A stretch of DNA of 41,750 bases, from IMG/VR virus record IMGVR_UViG_3300034374_009450, positions 1 to 41,750 of that record; one strand, 5' to 3'. The position numbers and the translations under genes were made by a program. Source of the stretch: a virus. Positions 7,942 through 16,598 of this stretch are shown one piece after another; the stretch's first letter is position 1; each line of letters begins with the position of its first letter. Under the pieces are notes generated by a model. The model ran no database searches and was not told the DNA's origin. It worked only from the letters and a program-made list of their open reading frames with translations.

Positions 7942-8127
7942 ATGGAAACTTTAATAAATAACCAAAAAAATAACAAACTATTAGATGAAATAAGAAAACT
8001 AAACCCTAGATATACTATTAACTTTTTAAATGATAAAAACTTGATAGTTATTAAAAATTCACGAAATATTCAAATTGTGTCTATTGAAGACACTATTAAA
8101 AAATTAAAAGCTAATGAATATTTATAA
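7942..8127 (+). CDS. Small hypothetical protein (61 aa)
   Basis: A 61-residue polar protein. Its end overlaps the next gene by 14 bases, suggesting translational coupling. Its size and beta pattern (a YTINFLNDKNLIVIK segment) are similar to the 58-residue ORF at 2654. Function unknown. Confidence 0.55.
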   Translation: METLINNQKNNKLLDEIRKLNPRYTINFLNDKNLIVIKNSRNIQIVSIEDTIKKLKANEYL

Positions 8128-8683
8128 TATACCAGAATATTTTGCGATTAGTAAAGAAACTTTAAACAAAATATCTGATTTGTGTATTTTAATGTTCCCA
8201 GGTAAATTAATTTTATTTGGAGAACCGCCTGATAGTGATACATCGGGTCATTTAGTATTTATTTACGATGACCCATCATCAACTAAAAAGGTAACTATAG
8301 AATTAATTTCTTTTTTAACTTTTATCCTATGGCCTAAAGTTATTGAGGAATTACAAACAAATTTTAATTTAAAGAATAATACAGAAGAATTAATACCTTC
8401 TTTATTCAATAAATTACTAATAAAAAAAAATTTATTAACCGGAGAAGCTTTAGCAAAACACATTTTAAGTTTTGGGCTTTCAGCCACTTCTGCGTTAACT
8501 ATTAAACCAGTAACGCATTCTGAAAAAGAAAGTACTCTACCTGTTAAGGTGAGTGATACCAAATTTAAAATTACATACGAAGGTTCTCAATTAAAAATAA
8601 TAAAAAACGATATAAATACAGCGCCCAGAAAAGTACAGATAGAAAAGAAGATAGAAAATGCAGCGGTTTATGGTAAGAAATAA
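8114..8683 (+). CDS. Hypothetical protein
   Basis: A 189-residue protein with no recognised domain. It has a hydrophobic helix-forming middle (about residues 60-120) and a Lys-rich tail. It overlaps the upstream ORF by 14 bases and is followed after two bases by the next gene, so it lies in a tight operon. Confidence 0.7.
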   Translation: MNIYNIPEYFAISKETLNKISDLCILMFPGKLILFGEPPDSDTSGHLVFIYDDPSSTKKVTIELISFLTFILWPKVIEELQTNFNLKNNTEELIPSLFNKLLIKKNLLTGEALAKHILSFGLSATSALTIKPVTHSEKESTLPVKVSDTKFKITYEGSQLKIIKNDINTAPRKVQIEKKIENAAVYGKK

Positions 8684-8685
8684 TT

Positions 8686-9033
8686 ATGTACGTATTACGC
8701 GACAAAAAAGATCACAGAATTATGGGAATGTCTTATACAAAAGACGGACTCAGATGGGTAACCAATAAAGCAGGTAAATTAATCTATTATAAAAATGCTA
8801 GATTAGTCTATGATGTAGAAACTCAACAACAAAAATTAAAAGGGGATGTAAATCCCACTACTAGATTTTATATTGAACAATATTGGCCCAATAATTCAAA
8901 ACAATTTAAAAATCCTACTCTAAATAAATATGAAGAGAGGTGGAAAAAAAGATTTTATCAAATGTATTATACCTCATCCTTTCCGGAAGAAATTGCAGAA
9001 GTAGATAGATGGTTAAATACGAAAAGACATTAA
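8686..9033 (+). CDS. Hypothetical protein
   Basis: A 115-residue basic, aromatic-rich protein (many Tyr and Trp). No family recognised. It sits in a tight operon with both neighbours. Confidence 0.7.
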   Translation: MYVLRDKKDHRIMGMSYTKDGLRWVTNKAGKLIYYKNARLVYDVETQQQKLKGDVNPTTRFYIEQYWPNNSKQFKNPTLNKYEERWKKRFYQMYYTSSFPEEIAEVDRWLNTKRH

Positions 9034-9036
9034 TTT

Positions 9037-9480
9037 ATGATAGAATTATCAGACGAACTTTGGCTAGAAATCGAAATAACTGAAGTAGATTCTCATAATG
9101 AGATTACTACTTTCAAAAATCTAGTATCAATTAGTGAAGAGTTTTTAGACTTTTACAATAGTATATTAGATTCGATAGATTTAGAAAATGTTACTGATCT
9201 AAATGATTTATTTAAATCTGTAGTAGATTATAGAAAACAGGTTTTAGATAAAGAAGATGAGTATATTTTTGATACTTTTTCCGGAACTGAAACATACACT
9301 GCAGATCAAATATTTTTTACAGGTAAATTTTATAGAGTTTTTGATGTAGTTACTTCACCATTAATTTTAAGTAATGGATTACATTTATATCCTAATGTAG
9401 ATAGTATAGTACCTATATTAAACGACTCTAAATATGTTACTTTAGAATTAGAATCTTTTTTTGAGGAGCAGAAGACTTGA
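9037..9480 (+). CDS. Acidic hypothetical protein
   Basis: A 147-residue strongly acidic protein. It ends in TGA (9478-9480), which overlaps the TTG start of the next ORF (9477). No motif recognised. An acidic phage protein of this size could be a host-protein inhibitor or DNA mimic, but nothing specific supports that. Confidence 0.7.
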   Translation: MIELSDELWLEIEITEVDSHNEITTFKNLVSISEEFLDFYNSILDSIDLENVTDLNDLFKSVVDYRKQVLDKEDEYIFDTFSGTETYTADQIFFTGKFYRVFDVVTSPLILSNGLHLYPNVDSIVPILNDSKYVTLELESFFEEQKT

Positions 9481-9869
9481 GATATAAAGAAAATGAAATA
9501 GTAGATGCATTTATTTTTCCTCAAACAAAGGAGAAATATATAGGTAAAGTTAAACTTTTACAGTTTAAAGAATTAGGATTACCTTACACATTAAATGACA
9601 CTATTTCTATAAAAATTAGACCTGTTTTTATTAATGAGATATGGAAAGCAGAAATAGTCGAAAGTTCTTTATATTCTAAAGGTTTTAAGCTTTTAGTAAA
9701 ATTAAGAACTATTCAATCTATCGGATCTAAATCTAAACAAAAAACTAATGATGCAAGAATCAATAATAATCCCGTTATTTTGGATAGGTTTGATATACTT
9801 CCTAATTATAATACTGATTACTGGGACAAACAGGTTGATGGCAGCGAAACCTCCGGACACCAATTCTAA
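9477..9869 (+). CDS. Hypothetical protein, TTG start
   Basis: A 130-residue protein starting at TTG 9477 in a TTGA overlap with the previous stop. The first 95 residues look like an all-beta domain; the tail is polar. Function unknown. Confidence 0.65.
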   Translation: MRYKENEIVDAFIFPQTKEKYIGKVKLLQFKELGLPYTLNDTISIKIRPVFINEIWKAEIVESSLYSKGFKLLVKLRTIQSIGSKSKQKTNDARINNNPVILDRFDILPNYNTDYWDKQVDGSETSGHQF

Positions 9870-9882
9870 AAACTTTAAAAAT

Positions 9883-10149
9883 ATGGCTAAGAAAAAAGTA
9901 ACAGTACAGATAACGGCAGTAGTTGTAGAAGGAGATTCAATAGCTTTATATGGTAAAGCTTATTATAGTCATAATATCTTTATAAAATTTAAGTTTTTTA
10001 AAACAAAAGCTACAAGAAAAATCTTGAAAGTAACTGTGCCAAAAGATTATGAAGTACATTATAATTCATTATCTAATAACCGTAAAAAAAAGATTGCAAA
10101 TGTTATTACTAACAGATGTGATGGAGTTTTACAAATTTATAAATTTTAA
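9883..10149 (+). CDS. Small basic hypothetical protein
   Basis: An 88-residue protein beginning MAKKKVTVQ. The frame is open back to 9748, but that extension lies over the upstream gene, so ATG 9883 is preferred. It is basic and beta-rich at the N-terminus. Function unknown. Confidence 0.65.
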   Translation: MAKKKVTVQITAVVVEGDSIALYGKAYYSHNIFIKFKFFKTKATRKILKVTVPKDYEVHYNSLSNNRKKKIANVITNRCDGVLQIYKF

Positions 10150-10154
10150 ATATT

Positions 10155-10622
10155 ATGACTATAACTCAGCCGGATATTAAAACAACATTTCATGATGAAA
10201 AACTAGTAGGAGGAGGCATAGTATTTTTAGTTGAAATGTTTAATACTTCAAAAGGTAATTATGACGTATTAATAGTAAAAAAGAGAGGTCTAGATAACAT
10301 TTTTGAACTTCCTTCATTATTATGTCCTGACTCTTTACCTCCTAAACTTAGTTTAGGAAAGGAGTTAATACCTTATGCAGCAGATAAATTAAACATAGAT
10401 GTACGTAGTTTAAAAATTAAATCACGTAGTATCGTTGTTTCGCCGTACACTTTACTTGGAAATCCAATAAAGATTATGTGGGCAACTGTATGCGCAACAA
10501 TTCCATATATAAAGTTAACGAAAGATCAAAAACTGGTTAATGGAAAAGAGTTAGGCAAATATTTAACTTCGGAAGATTTCAAACTATTTGAAAAAATAAC
10601 TGAGGAAGAAATACCTTTTTAA
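10155..10622 (+). CDS. Nudix-like protein with degenerate catalytic box
   Basis: A 155-residue protein whose first half resembles a Nudix fold: GGGIVFLVE (residues 19-27), VLIVKKRG (38-45), then FELPS and a helix around KELIPYAADKLNIDV where the family has RExxEExG. The catalytic glutamates are largely replaced, so hydrolase activity is doubtful. The C-terminus ends in an acidic EEEIPF peptide like the SSB tip, which could dock it to replication partners. Assignment is tentative. Confidence 0.45.
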   Translation: MTITQPDIKTTFHDEKLVGGGIVFLVEMFNTSKGNYDVLIVKKRGLDNIFELPSLLCPDSLPPKLSLGKELIPYAADKLNIDVRSLKIKSRSIVVSPYTLLGNPIKIMWATVCATIPYIKLTKDQKLVNGKELGKYLTSEDFKLFEKITEEEIPF

Positions 10623-10644
10623 AAACTTATAAAAATGACTTAAA

Positions 10645-11100
10645 ATGCCATCAAAAATATTAAAACGTAAAAAACCTACTTTTAAAAATTTATTATGTTT
10701 ATCGAAGGAAGCTCCTCCTAGAAAAGCTATCGGTAGCGTAAAATCTTTTATTTATAATTATTTTGAAAGAGGCGCGCCAGCAACTTATTATCTAAGTGGA
10801 ATAAAACAATGTGTAAATGGAAAGCGAAGAAGTATCGCAGATTTGTACAATTTATGTTTATATTACTATCCTACTCTTACTGAAAAGACTTTTTTTAAAG
10901 CTATACAGTCATTAGGAGAAGAAGAATATCTACGTATCAATCATTGTGCTATTGTACACAAATTGGTTATTAGAAAAATAAGTGCTAATAGTAGGTATAA
11001 AGGCTTTCCTTTAGCAGAACGTTATTCGAAAGTTATGCATAATGACTCTATTCAAGATAAGTATACTCTAGATTATATGATAAAGGTAGTTAATGAATAA
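10645..11100 (+). CDS. Hypothetical basic protein
   Basis: A 151-residue basic protein with a Lys/Arg-rich N-terminus and helical middle, which would suit DNA binding. No family recognised. Its stop overlaps the ATG of the next ORF (11093). Confidence 0.65.
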   Translation: MPSKILKRKKPTFKNLLCLSKEAPPRKAIGSVKSFIYNYFERGAPATYYLSGIKQCVNGKRRSIADLYNLCLYYYPTLTEKTFFKAIQSLGEEEYLRINHCAIVHKLVIRKISANSRYKGFPLAERYSKVMHNDSIQDKYTLDYMIKVVNE

Positions 11101-11395
11101 AAATATTAACATTTTTCCTAATATAGATTTAGATATTTTAGATGAAGAAGGATATAAAAAAGAAAAATATTCTCTTGAATTAGAAAAAATTGAAAATAAA
11201 TTTTACAGAGATAGAGAAATACCGCATCGATATAAAGAGTTTATATCTGCTTTACCTTCTTTATCTAAAAAACGAGAAAGAAAAGGTTTTATACGAAAAA
11301 ATAGAGCCATTTCTACAAACAGACTATCAATTTCTATTAAGAAAAAATTGGATAGCGCTAAAAGAGAAGAATCTTACGGATCCTTACCTTTTTAA
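11093..11395 (+). CDS. ORF overlapping the next gene, possibly frameshifted
   Basis: A 100-residue ORF that starts in an ATGAATAA overlap with the previous stop, as real genes here do. Its first ~30 codons look normal, but from about 11190 it overlaps a longer ORF in another frame, and there its composition is shadow-like (Arg, Lys and Ser rich). Either it is a true overlapping gene, or its N-terminal part belongs to the 11190-11810 protein and a one-base indel lies near 11181-11230. Confidence 0.35.
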   Translation: MNKNINIFPNIDLDILDEEGYKKEKYSLELEKIENKFYRDREIPHRYKEFISALPSLSKKRERKGFIRKNRAISTNRLSISIKKKLDSAKREESYGSLPF

Positions 11396-11810
11396 AAACC
11401 TTTATGTAACGGCCTCAGGGACAACTTTATTAGAAGAATGTACTGATGCCCCAAAATTTGATTTATTTAGCTTAGAACAGCCTAAAATCCCTCCTAAGGA
11501 GACATGGATTACTGATTGGAGAAATCTATGGCCTAAAGGAGTAAAATCTGGTGGATATCCTGTAAGATCAAATACAATAGATATTCATAATAAGATGATT
11601 AAGGTTATGAAAAAATATAAAATCGATAAAGATTTAATATTTAAAGCTACTGAATTGTATCTTTCTGAACGTCAGAGAGAAGGATATAGTTATATACAAA
11701 CTGCTTCTAATTTTATCTCTAAAGATCAAAAAAGCACTTTAGCAGATTTTTGTGATAGAGTTTCAAGCGGAGATTCTGACAATTTAATAACAAACTATAA
11801 ACAAGTTTAA
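11190..11810 (+). CDS. Phage hypothetical protein with helical DNA-binding-like regions
   Basis: A 206-residue ORF starting at TTG 11190 (TAG at 11181 closes the frame upstream). The N-terminal part resembles a winged-helix pattern ending with a LYVTASGTTLLEE-type strand and helix. The middle has a WITDWRNLWPKGVKSGG segment, and a helical C-terminal part follows. I recall this layout in phage replication regions but cannot name a function. The true N-terminus may lie in the 11093 frame. Confidence 0.6.
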   Translation: MKINFTEIEKYRIDIKSLYLLYLLYLKNEKEKVLYEKIEPFLQTDYQFLLRKNWIALKEKNLTDPYLFKNLYVTASGTTLLEECTDAPKFDLFSLEQPKIPPKETWITDWRNLWPKGVKSGGYPVRSNTIDIHNKMIKVMKKYKIDKDLIFKATELYLSERQREGYSYIQTASNFISKDQKSTLADFCDRVSSGDSDNLITNYKQV

Positions 11811-11811
11811 A

Positions 11812-12495
11812 ATGCCAACATTTATTTGTAGAAATCCTAAAAATTATGCTTTAACAACTGATAGAGCTTATGAAGGTACTCAAGAAGGTAATTATATTAC
11901 CTTAACAAATGACAATTTAAAAGTTCAAAGATATCATAAAGATCTATTTAGACGCCAACCGGCTGCAAGGCCTGCTCCTCCTCCTCCTCCTCCAGTACCG
12001 GATAATGTACAATTTATGCAAACATTTACATTTTCACACACAGTTGGTGCAGAAGAGGTGGCGGCAAGACCAGTTAATATGACGCTAAATGCTGTAATTA
12101 ATAGGGTACTAATAACACAAACATTTGATTTTACCCAAGCTCATCTTCATATAAGTTGCGGAGTTAGTTCAATTTCAGGTATTAATAATTGTGTAAATAA
12201 TCTACTTCGTATTGGTGATAACTATGGATTAGATTTAGAAGCAAAGATAATTCTTGTTACAAGGTTCTTACAATATATTTTACAGAATGTCTATACAGGA
12301 CAGGACGATTTCGCATTTGTTCTATGTAGTACAACTGTAGATGCCTTTATTCCGGAAATTATGGAAGTTTTTACAGAAGGATCAATTACTTGCGTAGAAG
12401 CTAGAAATCCTAATTCTGGAAATCAAATTTATTTATGGACATTTGAATGTGATCCGCGTAATAATGATGGTGATGAAGATTATGAGGAAGAATAA
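11812..12495 (+). CDS. Hypothetical protein with polyproline linker
   Basis: A 227-residue protein. A small beta-like N-terminal domain (about residues 1-45) is joined by a proline-rich linker (about residues 49-63, six consecutive Pro) to a globular domain, with an acidic tail (DGDEDYEEE). The linker and acidic tail suggest a scaffold or docking role. No family recognised. It directly precedes the replicative helicase. Confidence 0.7.
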   Translation: MPTFICRNPKNYALTTDRAYEGTQEGNYITLTNDNLKVQRYHKDLFRRQPAARPAPPPPPPVPDNVQFMQTFTFSHTVGAEEVAARPVNMTLNAVINRVLITQTFDFTQAHLHISCGVSSISGINNCVNNLLRIGDNYGLDLEAKIILVTRFLQYILQNVYTGQDDFAFVLCSTTVDAFIPEIMEVFTEGSITCVEARNPNSGNQIYLWTFECDPRNNDGDEDYEEE

Positions 12496-12565
12496 AATGC
12501 CGGCAAGTAATAGTTTATTTATTTATAGATAGAGATTAGTCACAAAATCTTTATTTTAAAGATGT

Positions 12566-13606
12566 GTGATATTTAAAAAAGTTAGAAGCCAAATCGAAGC
12601 TAATAAAAGGAGAAGTGACGCTGGTGAAACAGTTACTATACCTTTTCCTTTTGCTCGATTTGGCAAGCATATACCAGGTATAGACAGAAAGATGTATATA
12701 GGCTTAACAGCAAATCAAAAAGTTGGTAAAAGCCAACTTACTGATGAAATGTTTGTCTTTCATCCTTTTGAATACTGGTTAAAACATAGAAACTTTACTT
12801 TAAAAATTTTCTATTTTAGTTTAGAACTTAGTGTAGAAAGTAAGATTAAAAAACTTATTTCAAGATTATTATATAAAAAATATGGTAGACGTATTTCTCC
12901 TTTAGAACTAGATTCTAAATTTGAAGGACGTAGTATTGATGAAGAAGATCTTGGATTAATAAATAAGTTAGAGTCTTATTTTGTTTTATTTGAACAGTGT
13001 GTTAAATATATAACACATCTAAGAAGTCCTAAAGAAATTTTTAATTATCTTAAAAGATATGCTGAAAATAATGGAGAGGTAATAACTCAAGCTGATGGTA
13101 GTATAAAATATAACTATCCAGAAGATGAGTTTAGAATTGTAATAGTAGACCATATTTCTTTACTTAGAAATCTACCTGAACATACACAAAGGGAAACTTT
13201 AGGTGTGTTCTCATCAGATTATATGTTAGAGTTACGAGACACTTATGGTTATACTATCGTATCTGTTCAACAACAAGCACAAGCTCAAGAAGGTATTAAA
13301 AACTTTGAACTAGATAGACTACAACCGTCTGTTGATGGTTTAGGTAATAATAAAGAAGTTTCAAGAGATTACGATTTACTTTTAGGTCTATTTAATCCTT
13401 CACGTTTTAGGATTAATAGATACAATGGTTACGACATAGATATTCTAGGTGATCATTACAGAGAACTGAATGTTATAAATAATAGGGATGGAGAACCTAT
13501 AGCAACCAGTTTGTATTTTGATGGCGCGGTTAATTATTTTAAAGAATTGCCCCCATCATTTCATACAGAAGATTTAAAACGTATTTACGATACTATCCCA
13601 AAATAA
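12566..13606 (+). CDS. DnaB-like replicative helicase
   Basis: A 346-residue RecA-fold ATPase predicted to unwind DNA at the phage fork. It has a P-loop ending VGKS (residues 53-56, an Ala where the first Gly is usual), a SLEL segment at 85-88 as in DnaB motif H1a, a Walker B strand ending in D195 (IVIVD) and a glutamine-rich SVQQQAQAQ segment (233-241) at the motif H3 position. The DnaB N-terminal domain is absent or very short. The start is GTG at 12566; an ATG at 12562 is out of frame. It is followed directly by another RecA-fold ATPase. Confidence 0.8.
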   Translation: MIFKKVRSQIEANKRRSDAGETVTIPFPFARFGKHIPGIDRKMYIGLTANQKVGKSQLTDEMFVFHPFEYWLKHRNFTLKIFYFSLELSVESKIKKLISRLLYKKYGRRISPLELDSKFEGRSIDEEDLGLINKLESYFVLFEQCVKYITHLRSPKEIFNYLKRYAENNGEVITQADGSIKYNYPEDEFRIVIVDHISLLRNLPEHTQRETLGVFSSDYMLELRDTYGYTIVSVQQQAQAQEGIKNFELDRLQPSVDGLGNNKEVSRDYDLLLGLFNPSRFRINRYNGYDIDILGDHYRELNVINNRDGEPIATSLYFDGAVNYFKELPPSFHTEDLKRIYDTIPK

Positions 13607-13607
13607 T

Positions 13608-14309
13608 GTGAGCGAGATTACATTACCAAAAAAAATTATCAAAGCGACAAGAAAATCGCCTGGTAAGTTAGTTATTTATTCGTCTCCCAAAACAGGTAAA
13701 ACTACACAACTAGCTGCTCTTGAAAATAATCTAATTCTAGATTTAGAAAAGGGTACGCACTTTGTAGATGCTTTAAAAATAGAGGTAAATAGTTTGAAAG
13801 AATTATACGAAGTAGGTAACACAATTAAAAAAGAAGGCAAGCCTTATAAATATATTTCATTAGATACTGCTACAAAATTAGAAGAATGGTGTGAAGAGTA
13901 CGCTACTAATTTATATAAGCAGACTCCTATTGGAAAGAATTTTAAAGGTAAAAGTGTCTTAGAACTGCCTAATGGAGGTGGTTATCATTATTTACGACAA
14001 GCATTTGTATTTTGGTTAAATTTTGTTACAGAATTAGCAGATAATGTTATTTTTGTATGTCATCTAAAGGACAAATTCATCTCTAATAAACGAGGTGAAG
14101 AAGTGGCCGCAAAAGATTTAGATTTAACCGGTAAAATACGTAATATTATTGCTGCTGGTGCTGATGCTATAGGCTATATGTACCGAGGTGAAAATTCAAA
14201 TTTACGTATATCATTTACCACAAGTGATGAAGTTGTATGTGGTTCCAGAACAAAACATCTTGCAGGTCAAGATTTTGAATTCAGTTGGGACAAGATTTAT
14301 ATAGATTAA
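13608..14309 (+). CDS. Sak4-like RecA-fold ATPase
   Basis: A 233-residue ATPase with Walker A SSPKTGKTT (residues 25-33), an acidic LDLEKG segment (44-49) and Walker B YISLD (82-86), followed by a CHLKDK segment. This matches the single-domain RecA-like Sak4/AAA_24 proteins that support phage recombination together with an SSB and an exonuclease. The start is GTG at 13608, two bases after the helicase stop. The next gene overlaps the possible upstream extension, not this ORF's core. Confidence 0.8.
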   Translation: MSEITLPKKIIKATRKSPGKLVIYSSPKTGKTTQLAALENNLILDLEKGTHFVDALKIEVNSLKELYEVGNTIKKEGKPYKYISLDTATKLEEWCEEYATNLYKQTPIGKNFKGKSVLELPNGGGYHYLRQAFVFWLNFVTELADNVIFVCHLKDKFISNKRGEEVAAKDLDLTGKIRNIIAAGADAIGYMYRGENSNLRISFTTSDEVVCGSRTKHLAGQDFEFSWDKIYID

Positions 14310-14326
14310 TTCAGAGGTATAATATT

Positions 14327-14911
14327 ATGTTTAGTACAAAAGATATAAACAGCGCTGAAGGTGGATCAAAGTATATCCGCCCTGGCATTTCAGAGGTAAC
14401 AATTGTTGATGTAGAAGGTAATTCAGAAAATCCTGATAAACCGTACATTAACATGACATTTAAATTAAAAGGTGAAGATGATGAGTTTAAAAATTCGTAT
14501 AGACTTTATATGAATGAGCGAGCTCAAAAATATTCCCTTGAACAGATTGCGCATTTAGCTACTAAATGTGTGACAAAAGAAGAACTTGACGCCACTACAG
14601 GAAAAGATGTAGAATCCTATGCAGATGCGTTAGCTAAATTATTGAGAAATAAAAGCTTACGTATGAAGTTTTCTGGACAAGAATACTTAAAAAGCGATGG
14701 GACATCTATAGGAGTCCGCACGAGAATACCGCTAAAGTATTTCGCGGAATCTATTTCTGAGGGTAGCGAGTATCCAGTAGTTGAAAACACTAGACTACGT
14801 TATGATAAAAATAACGTGTATGATTTTCAACCTTTACCGGCTTCTGAAACAGGTGAAGATCTTCCTACAAATCCAGGTAATACTGAGGTTAGTGAAGACT
14901 TACCATTTTAA
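14327..14911 (+). CDS. SSB-like protein with acidic DLPF tail
   Basis: A 194-residue protein. ATG 14327 is preferred over the open upstream extension. It has a beta-rich core, a low-complexity acidic/proline linker (about residues 165-190) and a C-terminal SEDLPF, the hallmark tip of single-stranded-DNA-binding proteins that recruits partners. It directly follows the Sak4-like ATPase, which is the usual SSB partner. The core sequence does not clearly show an OB fold to my eye. Confidence 0.6.
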   Translation: MFSTKDINSAEGGSKYIRPGISEVTIVDVEGNSENPDKPYINMTFKLKGEDDEFKNSYRLYMNERAQKYSLEQIAHLATKCVTKEELDATTGKDVESYADALAKLLRNKSLRMKFSGQEYLKSDGTSIGVRTRIPLKYFAESISEGSEYPVVENTRLRYDKNNVYDFQPLPASETGEDLPTNPGNTEVSEDLPF

Positions 14912-14931
14912 GTAGTAAAAAGTATGAAAAC

Positions 14932-14958
14932 GGAGGGTGAAATTCCCTCCATTTATTT
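14932..14958 (+). terminator. Intrinsic terminator
   Basis: GGAGGG (14932-14937) pairs with CCCTCC (14945-14950) over a 7-nt loop, followed by A and a T-rich run. It ends the helicase-ATPase-SSB operon and argues against starting the next gene at 14924. Confidence 0.7.
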
Positions 14959-14980
14959 TAAAACAAAAAAACAACAAAAG

Positions 14981-15760
14981 ATGTCAAAAGTAAAGATAGG
15001 AATTCCAGGATGGTCAACAGGACCACAAAGTTATGGAGTATCTAAAACTTATTTAGAATATATTTCTACATTCGGTATACCGGTAATTTTAACTCCTGAA
15101 ATTGAAGTAGGAGATGTAGAAATCGATATGCTGTTCTTGTCTGGAGGGCCTGATTTAAATCCTGGTCTTTATGGACAAAAGCCGAGCTATTTTAATGGGA
15201 CTGGAGATCTATTTAGACAATGGTTCTATATTAGCAGATTACAACAGTATATTGAGTCTGGTATACCTATTATGGGTATATGCCTAGGTATGCAAATGTT
15301 AGCTGCTCATTTTGGTTCCAGGATAACTCAACATTTGGGAAATCATCCTGATTCAAAAAATAGATGGGAAAAAGGCCATCAAGTGTATGTACCTGTATAT
15401 ACATATGGAGAGGAATTAGTGTATCCGCAGAATTTTGGTATGGATGTTAATTCACATCATCATCAAGGAGTTATGCTTAACGATTTATCTACAGATTTAT
15501 TGGCTACGCAAATATTTATTCACAACAGACAAAACCGTGAAATACCTCAATCAGAGGCTGTAGTAGAAGCATTTATACACAATAATTTACCTATCTTTGG
15601 AGTACAGTGGCATCCAGAAGAATTTTATGATGAATATACAACCAGTATGGTAGAGTTATTTATCGATAATATTCAAAATGAAAATGGAAATTTCAACAAA
15701 GCAAACGCATCCCCCAGAGAACCTTTCCAAAGAATTGTTCAAGAGGCACAGCTTGTATGA
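14981..15760 (+). CDS. Class I glutamine amidotransferase / C26 peptidase
   Basis: A 259-residue protein of the gamma-glutamyl hydrolase/PuuD-like C26 group. It has LSGGPDLNP (residues 53-61), a nucleophile elbow with C101 in GICLG, a NSHHHQG segment (157-163) and GVQWHPEE with H211 and E213 completing the Cys-His-Glu triad. The group cleaves gamma-glutamyl amides or releases ammonia from glutamine for a ligase. ATG 14981 is chosen because an upstream ATG (14924) lies before the terminator hairpin. The C-terminal tail overlaps the primase fragment by 83 bases. Confidence 0.85.
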   Translation: MSKVKIGIPGWSTGPQSYGVSKTYLEYISTFGIPVILTPEIEVGDVEIDMLFLSGGPDLNPGLYGQKPSYFNGTGDLFRQWFYISRLQQYIESGIPIMGICLGMQMLAAHFGSRITQHLGNHPDSKNRWEKGHQVYVPVYTYGEELVYPQNFGMDVNSHHHQGVMLNDLSTDLLATQIFIHNRQNREIPQSEAVVEAFIHNNLPIFGVQWHPEEFYDEYTTSMVELFIDNIQNENGNFNKANASPREPFQRIVQEAQLV

Positions 15761-16022
15761 TGTAGACATTTTTAATTTTTATTACGGTTCATTTCAACCG
15801 CGAAAGATGTATAAAAGTCCTTTTAGAAAGGATAAAATACCTTCTTTCAATATATATCCTTCAGAGAACGGCTATGATCTTTTTTATAAAGATTTTGGCC
15901 ACTCCTCTGGAGATAGTATAGTTTTTGTTTCTAATCTGTATAGTATTTCTTATACAGAAGCGTTACAAAAAATATATAATGATTTAATTTTAACACATCC
16001 GTTAACTAAACTAGCGGCATAA
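15678..16022 (+). CDS. Primase N-terminal (zinc-binding-fold) half
   Basis: A 114-residue protein matching only the N-terminal domain of phage DnaG-type primases: YYGSF, KSPFRKDKIPSFNIY and a DLFYKDFG...GDSIVFV segment. The zinc-ligand cysteines of bacterial DnaG are absent, as in several phage relatives. The RNA-polymerase/Toprim part is missing here but appears 2.4 kb downstream (18388-19041). ATG 15684 is an alternative start. It overlaps the upstream amidotransferase gene by 83 bases. It would contribute to template recognition or initiation if the two halves associate. Confidence 0.8.
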   Translation: MKMEISTKQTHPPENLSKELFKRHSLYDVDIFNFYYGSFQPRKMYKSPFRKDKIPSFNIYPSENGYDLFYKDFGHSSGDSIVFVSNLYSISYTEALQKIYNDLILTHPLTKLAA

Positions 16023-16062
16023 TATAGTAATATATTATGAAAAAACTCAGAATAATTTAATT

Positions 16063-16596
16063 ATGTTTACTATTATTAAAACAAGAGAAACGAGTAATTG
16101 TAAAATGACCCTTATCGATAATGCGATTGGGGCTTTTGGTAACGGTGGTCGTAATATCTTAAACGAAATTGAGCATATCTACGAAGACATCAGAATAACT
16201 GGTTTTTTTCATGTAAGTTCTGCTTATGTAAAAGATGTTATTTTTAAGTATTTTCCAGTTATCTATTGTAATGAAGTGCATATAGGTTATGGCCCTGTTC
16301 CACAATATCATATTTTGGTAGCTAATATAAATAGATTAGATTCAATATATATTAAAAAACATTTAAGGCGTCAGGAATTTTTAAATGATGTAAATAAAGT
16401 AAAGCGAGATTTAAATGCTTTAAAGAGAAAAAATCTTAAAAAGCCTGTTAATATGATATGTACATTTGGTACAAATACTTTAACTTTAGGAAGAACTTAT
16501 AAAGTTACAAAAATTGTAGACACAGGAAAATTAAAAGTTAGAAACGATAATGGCAGAACTATATACGTATCACCTTTCAGATTTAAACTTAAATAA
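16063..16596 (+). CDS. Hypothetical protein with SH3-like tail
   Basis: A 177-residue basic protein. The first 120 residues form a mixed alpha/beta region. The last 45 residues (MICTFGTNTLTLGRTYKV... through YVSPFRF) resemble a small SH3-like beta barrel. It is the first of four genes lying between the two primase halves. Function unknown. Confidence 0.7.
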   Translation: MFTIIKTRETSNCKMTLIDNAIGAFGNGGRNILNEIEHIYEDIRITGFFHVSSAYVKDVIFKYFPVIYCNEVHIGYGPVPQYHILVANINRLDSIYIKKHLRRQEFLNDVNKVKRDLNALKRKNLKKPVNMICTFGTNTLTLGRTYKVTKIVDTGKLKVRNDNGRTIYVSPFRFKLK

Positions 16597-16598
16597 CT

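Noticed and set aside
9748-9882. Membrane-like N-terminal extension of the 9883 gene
   Set aside because: The extension lies over the upstream gene in another frame and the ATG at 9883 has the normal leader.
14924-14980. Upstream ATG as start of the class I amidotransferase
   Set aside because: The stretch is a GGAGGG/CCCTCC terminator hairpin with a T-rich tail; ATG 14981 has the usual A-rich leader and matches the start of the domain.
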